Positions 15,990-23,980 of a DNA stretch of 64,000 nucleotides are shown here, piece after piece. How positions within the stretch are numbered: position 1 is the first letter of the stretch; every line of letters starts with the position of its first letter. This DNA is from an uncultured Oscillospiraceae bacterium (GTDB lineage Bacteria > Bacillota > Clostridia > Oscillospirales > Ruminococcaceae): NCBI GenBank assembly GCA_934462925.1, contig CAKSIT010000009.1, positions 71,364-135,363 on the forward strand, in the 5' to 3' direction. Position numbers and translations under genes: made by a program. The notes beneath the pieces are model-generated. The model ran no database searches and was not told the origin of the DNA. It saw only the letters and a list, made by a program, of their open reading frames with translations.

Positions 15990-16691
15990 ATGGAAATGCC
16001 TTTTCAGCCTAACGAGGGCAAGCAGCTTATTATAGAAACCGCCGATTACGGCAGGCTTGCGCGCTACCCCGTGCGCACCCACGTTATAACCAAGGACGAC
16101 GTGCTGGAGGACGTGCTGGACAAGTACGTAAAGGACTACGTTCAGGCGGGCGACACTATCATCATGTCCGAGAAAATCGTCGCTATTTCGCAGGGGCGCG
16201 CGTTCCCGATAAGCGAGATAAAGGTGAGCAGGCTTGCGCGGTTCTTGTCGAAGTTCGTTGTTAAGACAAACTACGGCATAGGCCTTGGAATGCCCGAAAC
16301 AATGGAGCTTTGCATTCGCGAGGTGGGCAGAGTAAAGGTGCTTTTCGCGGCTGCGTGCGCGGCTGTGGGAAAGCTTTTCGGCAAGCGCGGCGTGTTCTAC
16401 AACATATGCGGCATGAAAGCGCGCGCTATAGACGGCCCGTGCGAATACACGCTGCCGCCCTATAACCACTACGCCAAAATGGCGCCCGACAAGCCCGACG
16501 AGGTAGCCGAGCGCCTGACACGGCACATCGGCGTTGACGTTGTGATAATCGACGCGAACGACATCGGCGCGAACGTTCTCGGCAAGTGCCGCAAGGATTT
16601 GCCCGACGAGTTCGCGATACAGGCGTTCAAGGACAACCCCCTTGACCAGTGTTCACAGCAAACGCCTATTGCAATAGTAAGAAAGGCATAA
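15990..16691 (+). CDS. Coenzyme F420-0:L-glutamate ligase family protein
   Basis: 233 residues of the CofE-like fold, with VRTHVITKDD, the segment GDTIIMSEKIVAISQGR, and IIDANDIGANVLGK. In F420 producers such enzymes add glutamate to F420-0. Clostridial homologues usually occur without other F420 genes, and none are seen here, so the real substrate is unknown. It lies 15 bases after pyrE with AAGGAG before the ATG, likely cotranscribed. Confidence 0.75.
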   Translation: MEMPFQPNEGKQLIIETADYGRLARYPVRTHVITKDDVLEDVLDKYVKDYVQAGDTIIMSEKIVAISQGRAFPISEIKVSRLARFLSKFVVKTNYGIGLGMPETMELCIREVGRVKVLFAAACAAVGKLFGKRGVFYNICGMKARAIDGPCEYTLPPYNHYAKMAPDKPDEVAERLTRHIGVDVVIIDANDIGANVLGKCRKDLPDEFAIQAFKDNPLDQCSQQTPIAIVRKA

Positions 16692-16718
16692 TTGCCATAT
16701 TTTTAAGGAGGTGTTTTT

Positions 16719-17501
16719 ATGGCAACAGTAGGCAACACGGCTGCAATGCAGCTGCTTATGGCAAGAGCCGCCACCAACTACTCCTATAAAACGGGCGACG
16801 CCGCCTCTGCGGCAAAGCGCGCGAACAGCGCGTTAAACTCGCTTGGCAAGACGGACGCTTCCTCGGCGAAAAGCGTGCAGTCTGCCGCGCAGAAGAAGCT
16901 CGACACGCTCTTAAAGACCACCCTTAAGAGCAAGGACAGCGTTTTCCGCGAGCAGTACACCGAGCTGTTCAAGAACATCTACGGGCTTAACGACAAGACC
17001 GCGCAGAAAGCGGACAGCACTTCGTCGCTCAAGACCTCTGCGGCGGACGCGAGGAGCGCTGCGGACTCGCTTACCGCCTTTGCAAAGAAGCTTGAATACG
17101 GCGGCGAGTACAGCGCGGAGGAATACACCAAGCTTGCGGAGAAGTTTGCGGACTCCTACAACGGCATGATTGAGGGCGCGGCGGATTCCGACAGCCAGAG
17201 CGTTCTGCAAAAGGGCGTTATCATGGTAAACACCGCAAAGGCGTACAGCGGCTCGCTCTCGCGTGCGGGCTTCACGCTCGGGGCGGACAACAAGCTTACC
17301 TTTAACAAGGATAAGCTGAGCGACGTTTCCGCAACGGATATCAAAACGTCTTTCGGCAGCTACGGCTTTACGCAAAAGGCCGCGCAGAAAGCGGCGCAGA
17401 TAAGCTCCGCGGCGGGCAGCGCAGGCGCGCTTACGTACAACAACGCCCGCATGACGAACTACGCGTACAGTATCGGCGCGCTGTTCAGCAATTACGCTTA
17501 A
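16719..17501 (+). CDS. FliD-like alpha-helical protein of unknown function
   Basis: 260 residues without a signal peptide or membrane segment, rich in Ala, Ser and Lys and mostly helical. The C-terminal third (GFTLGADNKLTFNKDKL followed by a phase-changing helical tail) recalls the C-terminal region of flagellar cap and hook-associated proteins. No flagellar gene lies nearby; the type IV pilus locus starts downstream on the other strand. AAGGAGG precedes the ATG and a strong terminator follows. The FliD likeness is pattern-based and modest. Confidence 0.55.
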   Translation: MATVGNTAAMQLLMARAATNYSYKTGDAASAAKRANSALNSLGKTDASSAKSVQSAAQKKLDTLLKTTLKSKDSVFREQYTELFKNIYGLNDKTAQKADSTSSLKTSAADARSAADSLTAFAKKLEYGGEYSAEEYTKLAEKFADSYNGMIEGAADSDSQSVLQKGVIMVNTAKAYSGSLSRAGFTLGADNKLTFNKDKLSDVSATDIKTSFGSYGFTQKAAQKAAQISSAAGSAGALTYNNARMTNYAYSIGALFSNYA

Positions 17502-17516
17502 ACGCATACAGCAAAC

Positions 17517-17546
17517 GCCCCCGCCGTACAGGCGGGGGCAATTTTT
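17517..17546 (+). terminator. Terminator after the FliD-like gene
   Basis: Nine-bp GC stem (17517-17525 with 17531-17539) followed by ATTTTTG. Confidence 0.9.
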
Positions 17547-17585
17547 GCGCCGCATTACATTACCGCGTGCGGCAGGCAAAATTTT

Positions 17586-17609
17586 AAGGGGGACTTTACA
17601 GCCCCCCTT
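17586..17609 (-). terminator. Terminator of the pilin operon
   Basis: Stem AAGGGGG/CCCCCTT with T-rich sequence on both sides. It lies 20 bases past the stop of the minus-strand pilin-like gene. Confidence 0.75.
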
Positions 17610-17629
17610 TTGTTTCGGAATAAACCTGT

Positions 17630-18412
17630 TTAAGATACAACCGCAAGCGTAGAATCAACGTTCATAACGTATGTACCCGCGTTGCCGAGATAAAGGCCGC
17701 CGCTGTCCTTTTTGGAGCTGCACACGCCGAGAATAAGACCGTCTGCAAGCTTTGAGTTATCCGCGTAAAGCAGGTGCTGCTCACGGTAGGTGTCGGGCGA
17801 GCCTATGTTTCTGTCAAGCGCCTCGCGCGAGTAGTACGCGGAATGCACCTTTACAACGTACGCCTTAGTACCCTTTACGCTGTCGAGAACCATTTCGGTG
17901 CGCTTTATAAGCGCGTAGAAGAAGCCGTCCTGCGCGGCAAACGCCGTAGCCTCGATGTCGCTCGTAATCTGCGTTTCAAGCGCCGTCATGGTGGAGGCAT
18001 CCGTGCGCGCGTCCGTGATAAGCGCCGAGAGCGAATTGCTTACGTGAACGTAGTTTATCTTGCCGCTTGTAACGCTCATGGATACGAACGTGTATTCATT
18101 TACAGGGTAGTTGCCCATAAGCGCCTTGCTGTACTCAACGTAGTACGGGTCGCCGTTTGTTTTCGCGGTTTTTATTTCAGCGGCAATGTCGTAAGACAAA
18201 TCCCCCTCGTACTTTGAGTACTTGGTGAAGATGTACTGCATTGCGCTGTAAAAGCTTGTGGCGTTTGTGTTGGCTTCTCTGCGCTTGCCCTCGTCGGGGG
18301 ATACGCCCGCGATAATAACCGCAGTAAGCACGCCGATTATCGCTATAACAACGATAAGCTCGATAAGCGTGAAGCCCTTTTTCGCCTTAAGGCGCTGCAA
18401 ATACTTTATCAT
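17630..18412 (-). CDS. Type IV prepilin-like protein
   Basis: 260 residues. Leader KKG followed by FTLIELIVVIAIIGVL, the type IV prepilin site cleaved by PilD before Phe. The rest is a Ser/Thr/Tyr-rich globular region larger than the major pilin. It follows the major pilin gene after 171 bases that contain two stem-loops, so it is probably made in smaller amounts. Likely a minor pilin. Confidence 0.85.
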   Translation of the reverse strand: MIKYLQRLKAKKGFTLIELIVVIAIIGVLTAVIIAGVSPDEGKRREANTNATSFYSAMQYIFTKYSKYEGDLSYDIAAEIKTAKTNGDPYYVEYSKALMGNYPVNEYTFVSMSVTSGKINYVHVSNSLSALITDARTDASTMTALETQITSDIEATAFAAQDGFFYALIKRTEMVLDSVKGTKAYVVKVHSAYYSREALDRNIGSPDTYREQHLLYADNSKLADGLILGVCSSKKDSGGLYLGNAGTYVMNVDSTLAVVS

Positions 18413-18454
18413 GATTCTTTCCTCCGTTTCTTAGCGTGGGGAGAGCCGACGCCC

Positions 18455-18543
18455 TTGTTTTTGCCCAGCGCGCGGCATGGCAAAAACAAAGAAACCGCAA
18501 ACCCATAATAACACTAATTCCCCGACGGCTTTCGCCGCCGAGG
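18455..18543 (-). promoter_or_regulatory. Two stem-loops between the pilin genes
   Basis: On the minus strand a GAAA-tetraloop hairpin (18520-18543, 10-bp stem) follows the major pilin gene. An 11-bp inverted repeat (18455-18465 with 18479-18489) then lies upstream of the second prepilin gene. Neither has a long T-run, so partial termination or mRNA protection of the pilin transcript is likely. Confidence 0.55.
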
Positions 18544-18583
18544 AACGTTTGTGTTAATTAAGCTTTAACCGTAGTCCTAGCTA

Positions 18584-19231
18584 TTAGCCAAGCGGAACTG
18601 CAGGAGCAGTACCAATAAGGATACCGGAGGGAGCTACACCGGCGGTCTTGCCATCCCAAGAGAAGGCAGCAGAGAACTCACCGGAGGTGATGCTGGGCAT
18701 ATCAGTAGTTGCGATAGAGCTGCTCTGGTCCTCAGTGTAAGCTACAGCGGTGCAAGTACCAGCCTTCATCTCAATGTGGATTGCGCCGTTCTTGAGAGAG
18801 GGGAACAGGTTTGCAAGCTCGATAGCGAGGAGAGTCTCAGCGTTCTTGATACCGGTCTTGGATACGTTTGCGCTTACAGCAGATGCGCCGCCCCAAGAAA
18901 TGGTAGAACCAGTCTTGAATGCAGTACCGCTGTTAGTAGCAACAGTAGGAGTCCAAGTGCCGTTAGCAATGGTTATGTCCATAGCGGACAGAGCGCCGTT
19001 TGCCTGCTTCATACCGTAGCCGGAAGTATCAGCGTCGGTGAGGAACGTGTTAACGGTCTTCTGAACAGAAGCAGCGGTGGAGTTAACAGATGTTACACGG
19101 GAAGATGTAACATAACCCAGCATCGTGGGTACGAGGATTGCTGCGAGTACGCCGATGATAGCGATAACAACAATCAACTCAACGAGGGTGAAGCCTTTTT
19201 TCTTCTTAAGGCTCTGAAGTTTCTTTATCAT
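18584..19231 (-). CDS. Major type IV pilin (PilA-like)
   Basis: 215 residues. Leader KKKKG, then FTLVELIVVIAIIGVLAAILVPTM with the conserved Glu at position 5 of the mature protein. Ser/Thr/Ala-rich globular domain of about 160 residues. Codon use is less GC-biased at third positions than in neighbouring genes, as in highly expressed genes. A strong promoter (19338-19366), a structured leader and an AGGAGG site support high output. Called major on these grounds. Confidence 0.88.
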   Translation of the reverse strand: MIKKLQSLKKKKGFTLVELIVVIAIIGVLAAILVPTMLGYVTSSRVTSVNSTAASVQKTVNTFLTDADTSGYGMKQANGALSAMDITIANGTWTPTVATNSGTAFKTGSTISWGGASAVSANVSKTGIKNAETLLAIELANLFPSLKNGAIHIEMKAGTCTAVAYTEDQSSSIATTDMPSITSGEFSAAFSWDGKTAGVAPSGILIGTAPAVPLG

Positions 19232-19337
19232 TGTAAAGACCTCCTGATAAAAATTTTTATGTATAACCCCTGCGGGGCTATATCCTTTGTTTCAGCTGTC
19301 GGAGGGGGCTTTTACCCCGTTCCTCGGCTGTGTTTAC

Positions 19338-19366
19338 ATTATAACGCAACCACACAAAAATTGCAA
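19338..19366 (-). promoter_or_regulatory. Promoter of the major pilin gene
   Basis: Minus strand: TTGCAA (19366-19361), 17-bp spacer, TATAAT (19343-19338). The leader of about 100 bases holds small hairpins, including CCCC/GGGG near 19265-19282. Confidence 0.85.
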
Positions 19367-19540
19367 GTGTTTTTTTGAAAATTTCTGCCCTGCAAGTGAT
19401 TTTCGTTAAAAACCGAAGTTTGATTCTGCCGTTTTTGGTTATAATAACGGAAAAATCCGTGTAAATACTGTGTAACGCGCGCTTAACAAACAGCGCCCGC
19501 GCCGCGCGGTCTGTCGAAAAACCGACGGCGGCAGCTACGA

Positions 19541-19640
19541 ACGCCAGCTTGCTTGCACGCCAGCTTGCTTGCACGCCTGCTTGCGCTTGCACACGCGTGC
19601 TTGCACGCCTAGCTTGCTTGCACACGCGTGCTTGCACGCT
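19541..19640. repeat. Degenerate palindromic tandem repeat directly after pilT
   Basis: Six units of 14-18 bases built from GCTTGC and ACGC words: two identical 16-base units (19541-19556, 19557-19572), then 18, 14, 17 and 14 bases, the two 14-base units identical. GCGTGCTTGCACGC words are themselves palindromic. The array ends at the base before the pilT stop codon complement. The remaining gap to 19367 holds AT-rich sequence and no gene. Confidence 0.8.
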
Positions 19641-20726
19641 TTACATCGTACCCATTTCGAGGTATCTCTTGTACTCGTTGGGGTCTTGGCAGCGGGTTCT
19701 TGCAACGGCGTCGGTAATTTTGCCCATGCGTACAAGGCGCGCAAGGTCCTGGTCGAGCGTGAACATTCCGCTCTTCTTTCCCGTTGCGATTGCCGTAGGC
19801 ACTTGGAATATCTTACCCTCGCGCACCATCGAGCGGATAGCGTCCGTAGCGTTGAGTATCTCGAGCGCCGCGCAGCGTCCTCTGTTGTCCGCGGTAGGCA
19901 CAAGGGTCTGCGAAATAATGCCGACAATGGAGTTTGCAAGCTGCGAGCGTATCTGACCCTGCGAGTGCGGCGGGTATACGTCGATTATACGGTTTATCGT
20001 TTCGGCAGCGCCCGTTGTATGCAGCGTTGAAAGGACAAGGTGTCCCGTTTCTGCGGCGGTTACTGCGGCGTTAATCGTTTCAAAGTCACGCATTTCTCCT
20101 ACGAGGATAACGTCGGGGTCTTCACGGAGCGCCGCACGCAGCGAGCCTGCGAAGCTGTCAACGTCCTGCCCTATTTCGCGCTGGTTTACCATGGACTGCT
20201 TGTGCGTGTGCAGGTACTCGATAGGGTCTTCTATCGTGATTATGTGGCAGTTCTTCTGACGGTTGATGTGGTCTATCATAGCGGCAAGGGTCGTGGACTT
20301 ACCCGAGCCTGTAGGGCCTGTTACAAGCACAAGTCCGCGGGGAGCAAGCGCAAACTCGCCGAGCGTTGCGGGCAGGGAGAGGTCTGCGAGGGTAGGGATA
20401 TCGTTGCGCAGAAGTCGCATTGCAACAGCGTGATAGCCGCGCTGCCTGTACACGTTAACTCTGTGGCGGTAGCCCGAGGTGGACACATACGAGAAGTCCG
20501 TATCAAGTCCCTTGGATATCTGCGATTTGTGCTTAATCGAGGTTATCTGGTTGATGATGTTGACGATAATAGGCTCGGTGCAGTCGGGGTAGCCGCCCAG
20601 CTTCTTTATAGAACCGTGCAGACGTACCACAGGCGGCAGGCCCGCGGTAAAGTGAAGGTCCGAACAGCCAAGCTCTCTCGCTTCGTCCAGAATCTTGTTT
20701 ATGTCCATGATGTTGTTTGCTTCCAC
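19641..20726 (-). CDS. pilT: Type IV pilus retraction ATPase PilT
   Basis: 361 residues. Hexameric ATPase that retracts pili. An N-terminal PAS-like domain is followed by Walker A GPTGSGKST (137-145), the Asp box, Walker B region DPDVILVGEMRD, the His box and the C-terminal PilT domain. GTG start with AAGGAG nine bases upstream. Its presence implies twitching or DNA uptake rather than secretion only. It lies 48 bases after pilB. Confidence 0.95.
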   Translation of the reverse strand: MEANNIMDINKILDEARELGCSDLHFTAGLPPVVRLHGSIKKLGGYPDCTEPIIVNIINQITSIKHKSQISKGLDTDFSYVSTSGYRHRVNVYRQRGYHAVAMRLLRNDIPTLADLSLPATLGEFALAPRGLVLVTGPTGSGKSTTLAAMIDHINRQKNCHIITIEDPIEYLHTHKQSMVNQREIGQDVDSFAGSLRAALREDPDVILVGEMRDFETINAAVTAAETGHLVLSTLHTTGAAETINRIIDVYPPHSQGQIRSQLANSIVGIISQTLVPTADNRGRCAALEILNATDAIRSMVREGKIFQVPTAIATGKKSGMFTLDQDLARLVRMGKITDAVARTRCQDPNEYKRYLEMGTM

Positions 20727-20774
20727 AGTTTTTTTCTCCTTATATATGTAGTCGTGCGGTCAGCCCGCCACAGC

Positions 20775-22478
20775 TTATACGGTGTAAGTAGCCTTTACAA
20801 GTTCGTCCATAGTCGTGCGCCCTGCAAGCACCATCTGCGTTACGTTGTCGCGCAGAAGCAGCGTGCCGTTCTCGGTCGCTTTCTTGCCTATTTCCTCTGC
20901 GGTAGCGCCCGCGGAGATAAGCTCCTTTATGGCGTTGTTGGTAACGATTATCTCGTGTATCGCGGTTCGCCCTGAGTAGCCCGAGCCGTGGCACGCCTTG
21001 CAGCCGCCCTTGCGCGCCCTGCATATCTGCACGGGCGAGGTCTTGTTTACAAGCTTTAAGTCTGCGGGGTCTGTAAGTGTTATCGTTTCCTTGCACTCGT
21101 TGCAAAGCAGCTTAACAAGTCGCTGCGCTATGATTCCTACAAGCGAGGAGGCAACCATGTACGGCGCTACGCCCATGTCCACAAGTCTTACGATAGTGGA
21201 AGCCGCGTCGTTGGTATGAAGCGTTGAAAGCACGAAGTGTCCCGTGATAGCCGCGCGTATCGCGATATCCGCCGTTTCACCGTCACGAATCTCACCGACC
21301 ATTATAATGTCGGGGTCTTGACGGAGTATAGAACGCAGCGCCGCCGCGAACGTCATGCCCGCCTTCGCGTTTATCTGGCACTGGTTTACGCCGTCTATCT
21401 TCTTCTCGACAGGGTCTTCTACCGTAACGATGTTTACGTTAGGCTGCGACAGCTCGCCGAGCGTTGCGTAAAGCGTTGTGGACTTACCGGAACCCGTAGG
21501 GCCTGTAACCAGCATAACGCCGTTCGGGCAGCGGATTATCTGCTTGAACATCTCGTAGTTGTAGTCCGTCATACCGAGGTCGGTAATCTTTCTCGTCTTT
21601 TCGTCAGCCGTCGAAAGAAGTCGGATAACGCACTTTTCGCCGTAAACGCAGGGTATCGTGGATACACGCACGTCGAGGTTTACGCCGTCGATTATCGTAC
21701 CGAATCGGCCGTCGAGCGGTATACGTCTTTCGGCGATGTTCATGCCGCCGAGTATCTTTATACGCGTGATTATCGAGTTGTGGAACGATATCGGGACTTT
21801 CATGTCCTGCTCTACAAGCTCGCCGTCGATACGGTAGCGTATGCGCGTTCTCGTCTTGAACGGCTCTATATGAATATCCGACGCGTTTACCCTGAACGCC
21901 GTTTCTACCATCATGTTTACAAGCTTTACGATAGGCGCGCTGTCCACGCGCTCGTTGCTCTCGGAGTCCGCCGAGTTCTGCTGCGCGTCCTGCTGCTCGC
22001 TTGCAAGCTCGTTTACGGCGTTGTCTACCGCCTGAGAGGAATAGTACCTGCCGATAGCGTCCTTAATCGCGGACTTTGTGGAGATTTGCGGAACTATCTC
22101 CATTCCCGTCTTTACCTTAAGGTCCTCGAATACGTAGAAGTTTATCGGGTCGTTAGTCGCAACAAGCAGCCTGTTGTGGTTTATTGCAAAGGCGAAAACG
22201 CACTTCTGCTCCGCGACCTCCTGGTCTATCTTCATTACCGCCTCTGTGCTTATCGGCGTGGACGAGAGGTCTACAAACGGTACTTTGAGTCGTATGGAAA
22301 GCGCCTGTGCAAGCTGCGTTTCCGACACAAGTCCCATCTCGAGCATTATATCACCGAGCATTTTTCCGTCGCCGCTCGTTTTCTGCTTTACAAGCGCGTC
22401 CTCGAGCTGCTTTTCGGTGATAAACCCGTTTTCTACGAGTATCTTACCGATAGGTAAGTTTTTCATGGGTGCTGGCAT
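20775..22478 (-). CDS. pilB: Type IV pilus assembly ATPase PilB
   Basis: 567 residues. An N-terminal MshEN/T2SSE_N domain has two helical motifs (about 9-32 and 40-64) of the kind that binds cyclic di-GMP in MshE, though the motif arginines appear missing. Then come a linker, the N2 domain, Walker A GPTGSGKST (326-334), the Walker B region DPDIIMVGEIRD, and a tetracysteine zinc site (CNEC...CKAC). Drives pilus extension at the inner face of the membrane. ATG 22478 with GAAAGGA upstream. Confidence 0.95.
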   Translation of the reverse strand: MPAPMKNLPIGKILVENGFITEKQLEDALVKQKTSGDGKMLGDIMLEMGLVSETQLAQALSIRLKVPFVDLSSTPISTEAVMKIDQEVAEQKCVFAFAINHNRLLVATNDPINFYVFEDLKVKTGMEIVPQISTKSAIKDAIGRYYSSQAVDNAVNELASEQQDAQQNSADSESNERVDSAPIVKLVNMMVETAFRVNASDIHIEPFKTRTRIRYRIDGELVEQDMKVPISFHNSIITRIKILGGMNIAERRIPLDGRFGTIIDGVNLDVRVSTIPCVYGEKCVIRLLSTADEKTRKITDLGMTDYNYEMFKQIIRCPNGVMLVTGPTGSGKSTTLYATLGELSQPNVNIVTVEDPVEKKIDGVNQCQINAKAGMTFAAALRSILRQDPDIIMVGEIRDGETADIAIRAAITGHFVLSTLHTNDAASTIVRLVDMGVAPYMVASSLVGIIAQRLVKLLCNECKETITLTDPADLKLVNKTSPVQICRARKGGCKACHGSGYSGRTAIHEIIVTNNAIKELISAGATAEEIGKKATENGTLLLRDNVTQMVLAGRTTMDELVKATYTV

Positions 22479-22509
22479 CTGCTGATTCTTCCTTTCGGGC
22501 GTTTATTTA

Positions 22510-22532
22510 GCGCAATACACGTGCGGTATTGC
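22510..22532 (-). repeat. Relic of MITE-like family 1
   Basis: Read on the minus strand these 23 bases equal the left-end hairpin of the element at 5182-5366 with its 11-base centre removed. It lies about 30 bases upstream of the pilB start. Confidence 0.65.
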
Positions 22533-22543
22533 ATAAGGTCACC

Positions 22544-22688
22544 TCTAAAAACCTTGTTTGAGGGAAAATGTGTATAGCACACCGACTGCTTCGGAAAACC
22601 TCCTCGTAAGGCATACAGCCTTACTTCGTCGGATTTCCTCGCATTCGGCGCACTCTACCCATTTTTCCTTTTCAAACCGGTTTTTAGA
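22544..22688. mobile_element. MITE-like element, family 2
   Basis: About 145 bp. TCTAAAAACC at 22544-22553 matches its complement at 22679-22688, and similarity continues inward to about 30 bases. The centre has a GTAAGGC/GCCTTAC stem (22606-22624) and imperfect symmetry extends over most of the element. No gene inside. It occupies the divergent region between pilB and the prepilin peptidase. Confidence 0.78.
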
Positions 22689-22769
22689 TGTTCCCATAAG
22701 AAATTTCCTCTATGGGCGGCGCTTTATGCGCTGCCGTGTAAAAACCGCGGGCGTGCCGTCGGTTATTGC

Positions 22770-22798
22770 TTGCATTATTTAATAAAGTGTGCTAGAAT
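22770..22798 (+). promoter_or_regulatory. Promoter of the prepilin peptidase gene
   Basis: TTGCAT (22770-22775), 17-bp spacer, TAGAAT (22793-22798), 29 bases before the start codon. No clear promoter was found for pilB on the other strand. Confidence 0.75.
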
Positions 22799-22827
22799 AT
22801 ACTTATCTTACATAAGGAGGTCATTTC

Positions 22828-23892
22828 ATGACTGTTACAGCCATAGACATTGTTTACCTTGTGTTCGCGTTTATATTCGGCTCTGTCATCGGCAGCTTTC
22901 TGAACGTTGTTATCCTCAGAACGCCGCTGCATCAGTCGATTATAACCGAACCGTCGCATTGCTTTTCCTGCGGACACCGCCTTGCATGGTACGATATGTT
23001 CCCCGTGTTCAGCTGGATATTCCTCAGGGGTAAGTGCCGCTACTGCGGCGCTAAGGTTTCGCCGCGCTACATGATATTCGAGGCGCTCTGCGGCGCTTCG
23101 TACCTTGCAGCGTATCTGTTCTTTGTGGTTTTGCGCATTACGCCCGACTGGTGGGCGCTCGGGTTCTCTGCGGTGCTTTTCGCGGTGCTTATCGTTTTAA
23201 GCGGCGTTGATATCGACCACTTTGAGATTCCCTACTGGTGCAGCATAACGCTCGGCGTGCTGGGCGCGGCTGCGTTTCTTGTATTCCCCGAAACGCCGTG
23301 GTACGAAAGGCTTATCTCGTTCGGCGTTATCGTGGTGCTGTTCGTTATCCTCGTGCTTATCGGCGGCATGGGCGGCGGCGATATGCAGCTCATGGCGGGA
23401 GCTTCGCTTCTGCTGGGCTACAGGTCGTTCTTCGCTGTGTTTGTGGGTATCGTTCTCGGCGCGATATACGGCGTTTTCAAGAAAGCGCACGACGTAAAGG
23501 CTGAGAAAGAGATATCCGAAAAGCTAAAGGAGCTTGTCATGGACTGGTATCAGGACCAGCTCGACCGCGACTCGGGCTTTGTAAAGCTCGGCAGCGAGGA
23601 TATCATAGTCGGCGGTATTTCCAACGGAGTCCCCGATATAGAGTGGGAGTTCCTCGACGAGAACGTATGGCACGGCCTGCCCGACAAATCCGCGCTCTCT
23701 AAGGCGCTGCGCGAATGCGACGTCATAAAGGACGAGCGCGAGGGCGGCTTCAAAATCTACATAAACGAGGACCTTGTAACCCGCGTCAAGTATTCCCGCA
23801 GAATGGTTTTCGGGCCGTTCCTTGCAATGGGCATTGCAGCGGCGTGGCTTGTGGGTGATTACGTAATAGGCTGGTACACGAGCCTGCTTTAA
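22828..23892 (+). CDS. pilD: Prepilin peptidase with an extra cytoplasmic domain
   Basis: 354 residues. Cleaves and N-methylates prepilins at the membrane. The N-terminal part has the CxxC pairs (Cys 45/48 and 70/73) of the methylase/zinc region. The aspartyl protease pair is GVDID (128) and GGGD (185) between membrane helices. A polar insert of about 107 residues (220-327) separates the penultimate and last helices; ordinary family members are about 250 residues. The insert matches no domain I know. It is on the plus strand between two minus-strand pil operons. AAGGAGG precedes the ATG. Confidence 0.9.
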   Translation: MTVTAIDIVYLVFAFIFGSVIGSFLNVVILRTPLHQSIITEPSHCFSCGHRLAWYDMFPVFSWIFLRGKCRYCGAKVSPRYMIFEALCGASYLAAYLFFVVLRITPDWWALGFSAVLFAVLIVLSGVDIDHFEIPYWCSITLGVLGAAAFLVFPETPWYERLISFGVIVVLFVILVLIGGMGGGDMQLMAGASLLLGYRSFFAVFVGIVLGAIYGVFKKAHDVKAEKEISEKLKELVMDWYQDQLDRDSGFVKLGSEDIIVGGISNGVPDIEWEFLDENVWHGLPDKSALSKALRECDVIKDEREGGFKIYINEDLVTRVKYSRRMVFGPFLAMGIAAAWLVGDYVIGWYTSLL

Positions 23893-23901
23893 GCGCATAT
23901 A

Positions 23902-23934
23902 TTCGGGGCGAGCGATTCGCCCCGAATTTTTTTT
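23902..23934 (+). terminator. Terminator of the prepilin peptidase gene
   Basis: 10-bp stem (23902-23911 with 23917-23926) followed by eight T. Confidence 0.92.
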
Positions 23935-23980
23935 GCGCCTGCCGCGGCGTGCTTTCCTCTGTCACGGAGCGCCGCGCCTG

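Noticed and set aside
19541..19640. CRISPR array next to pilT
   Set aside because: Units are 14-18 bases without spacers and no cas genes are present; this is a degenerate tandem repeat.
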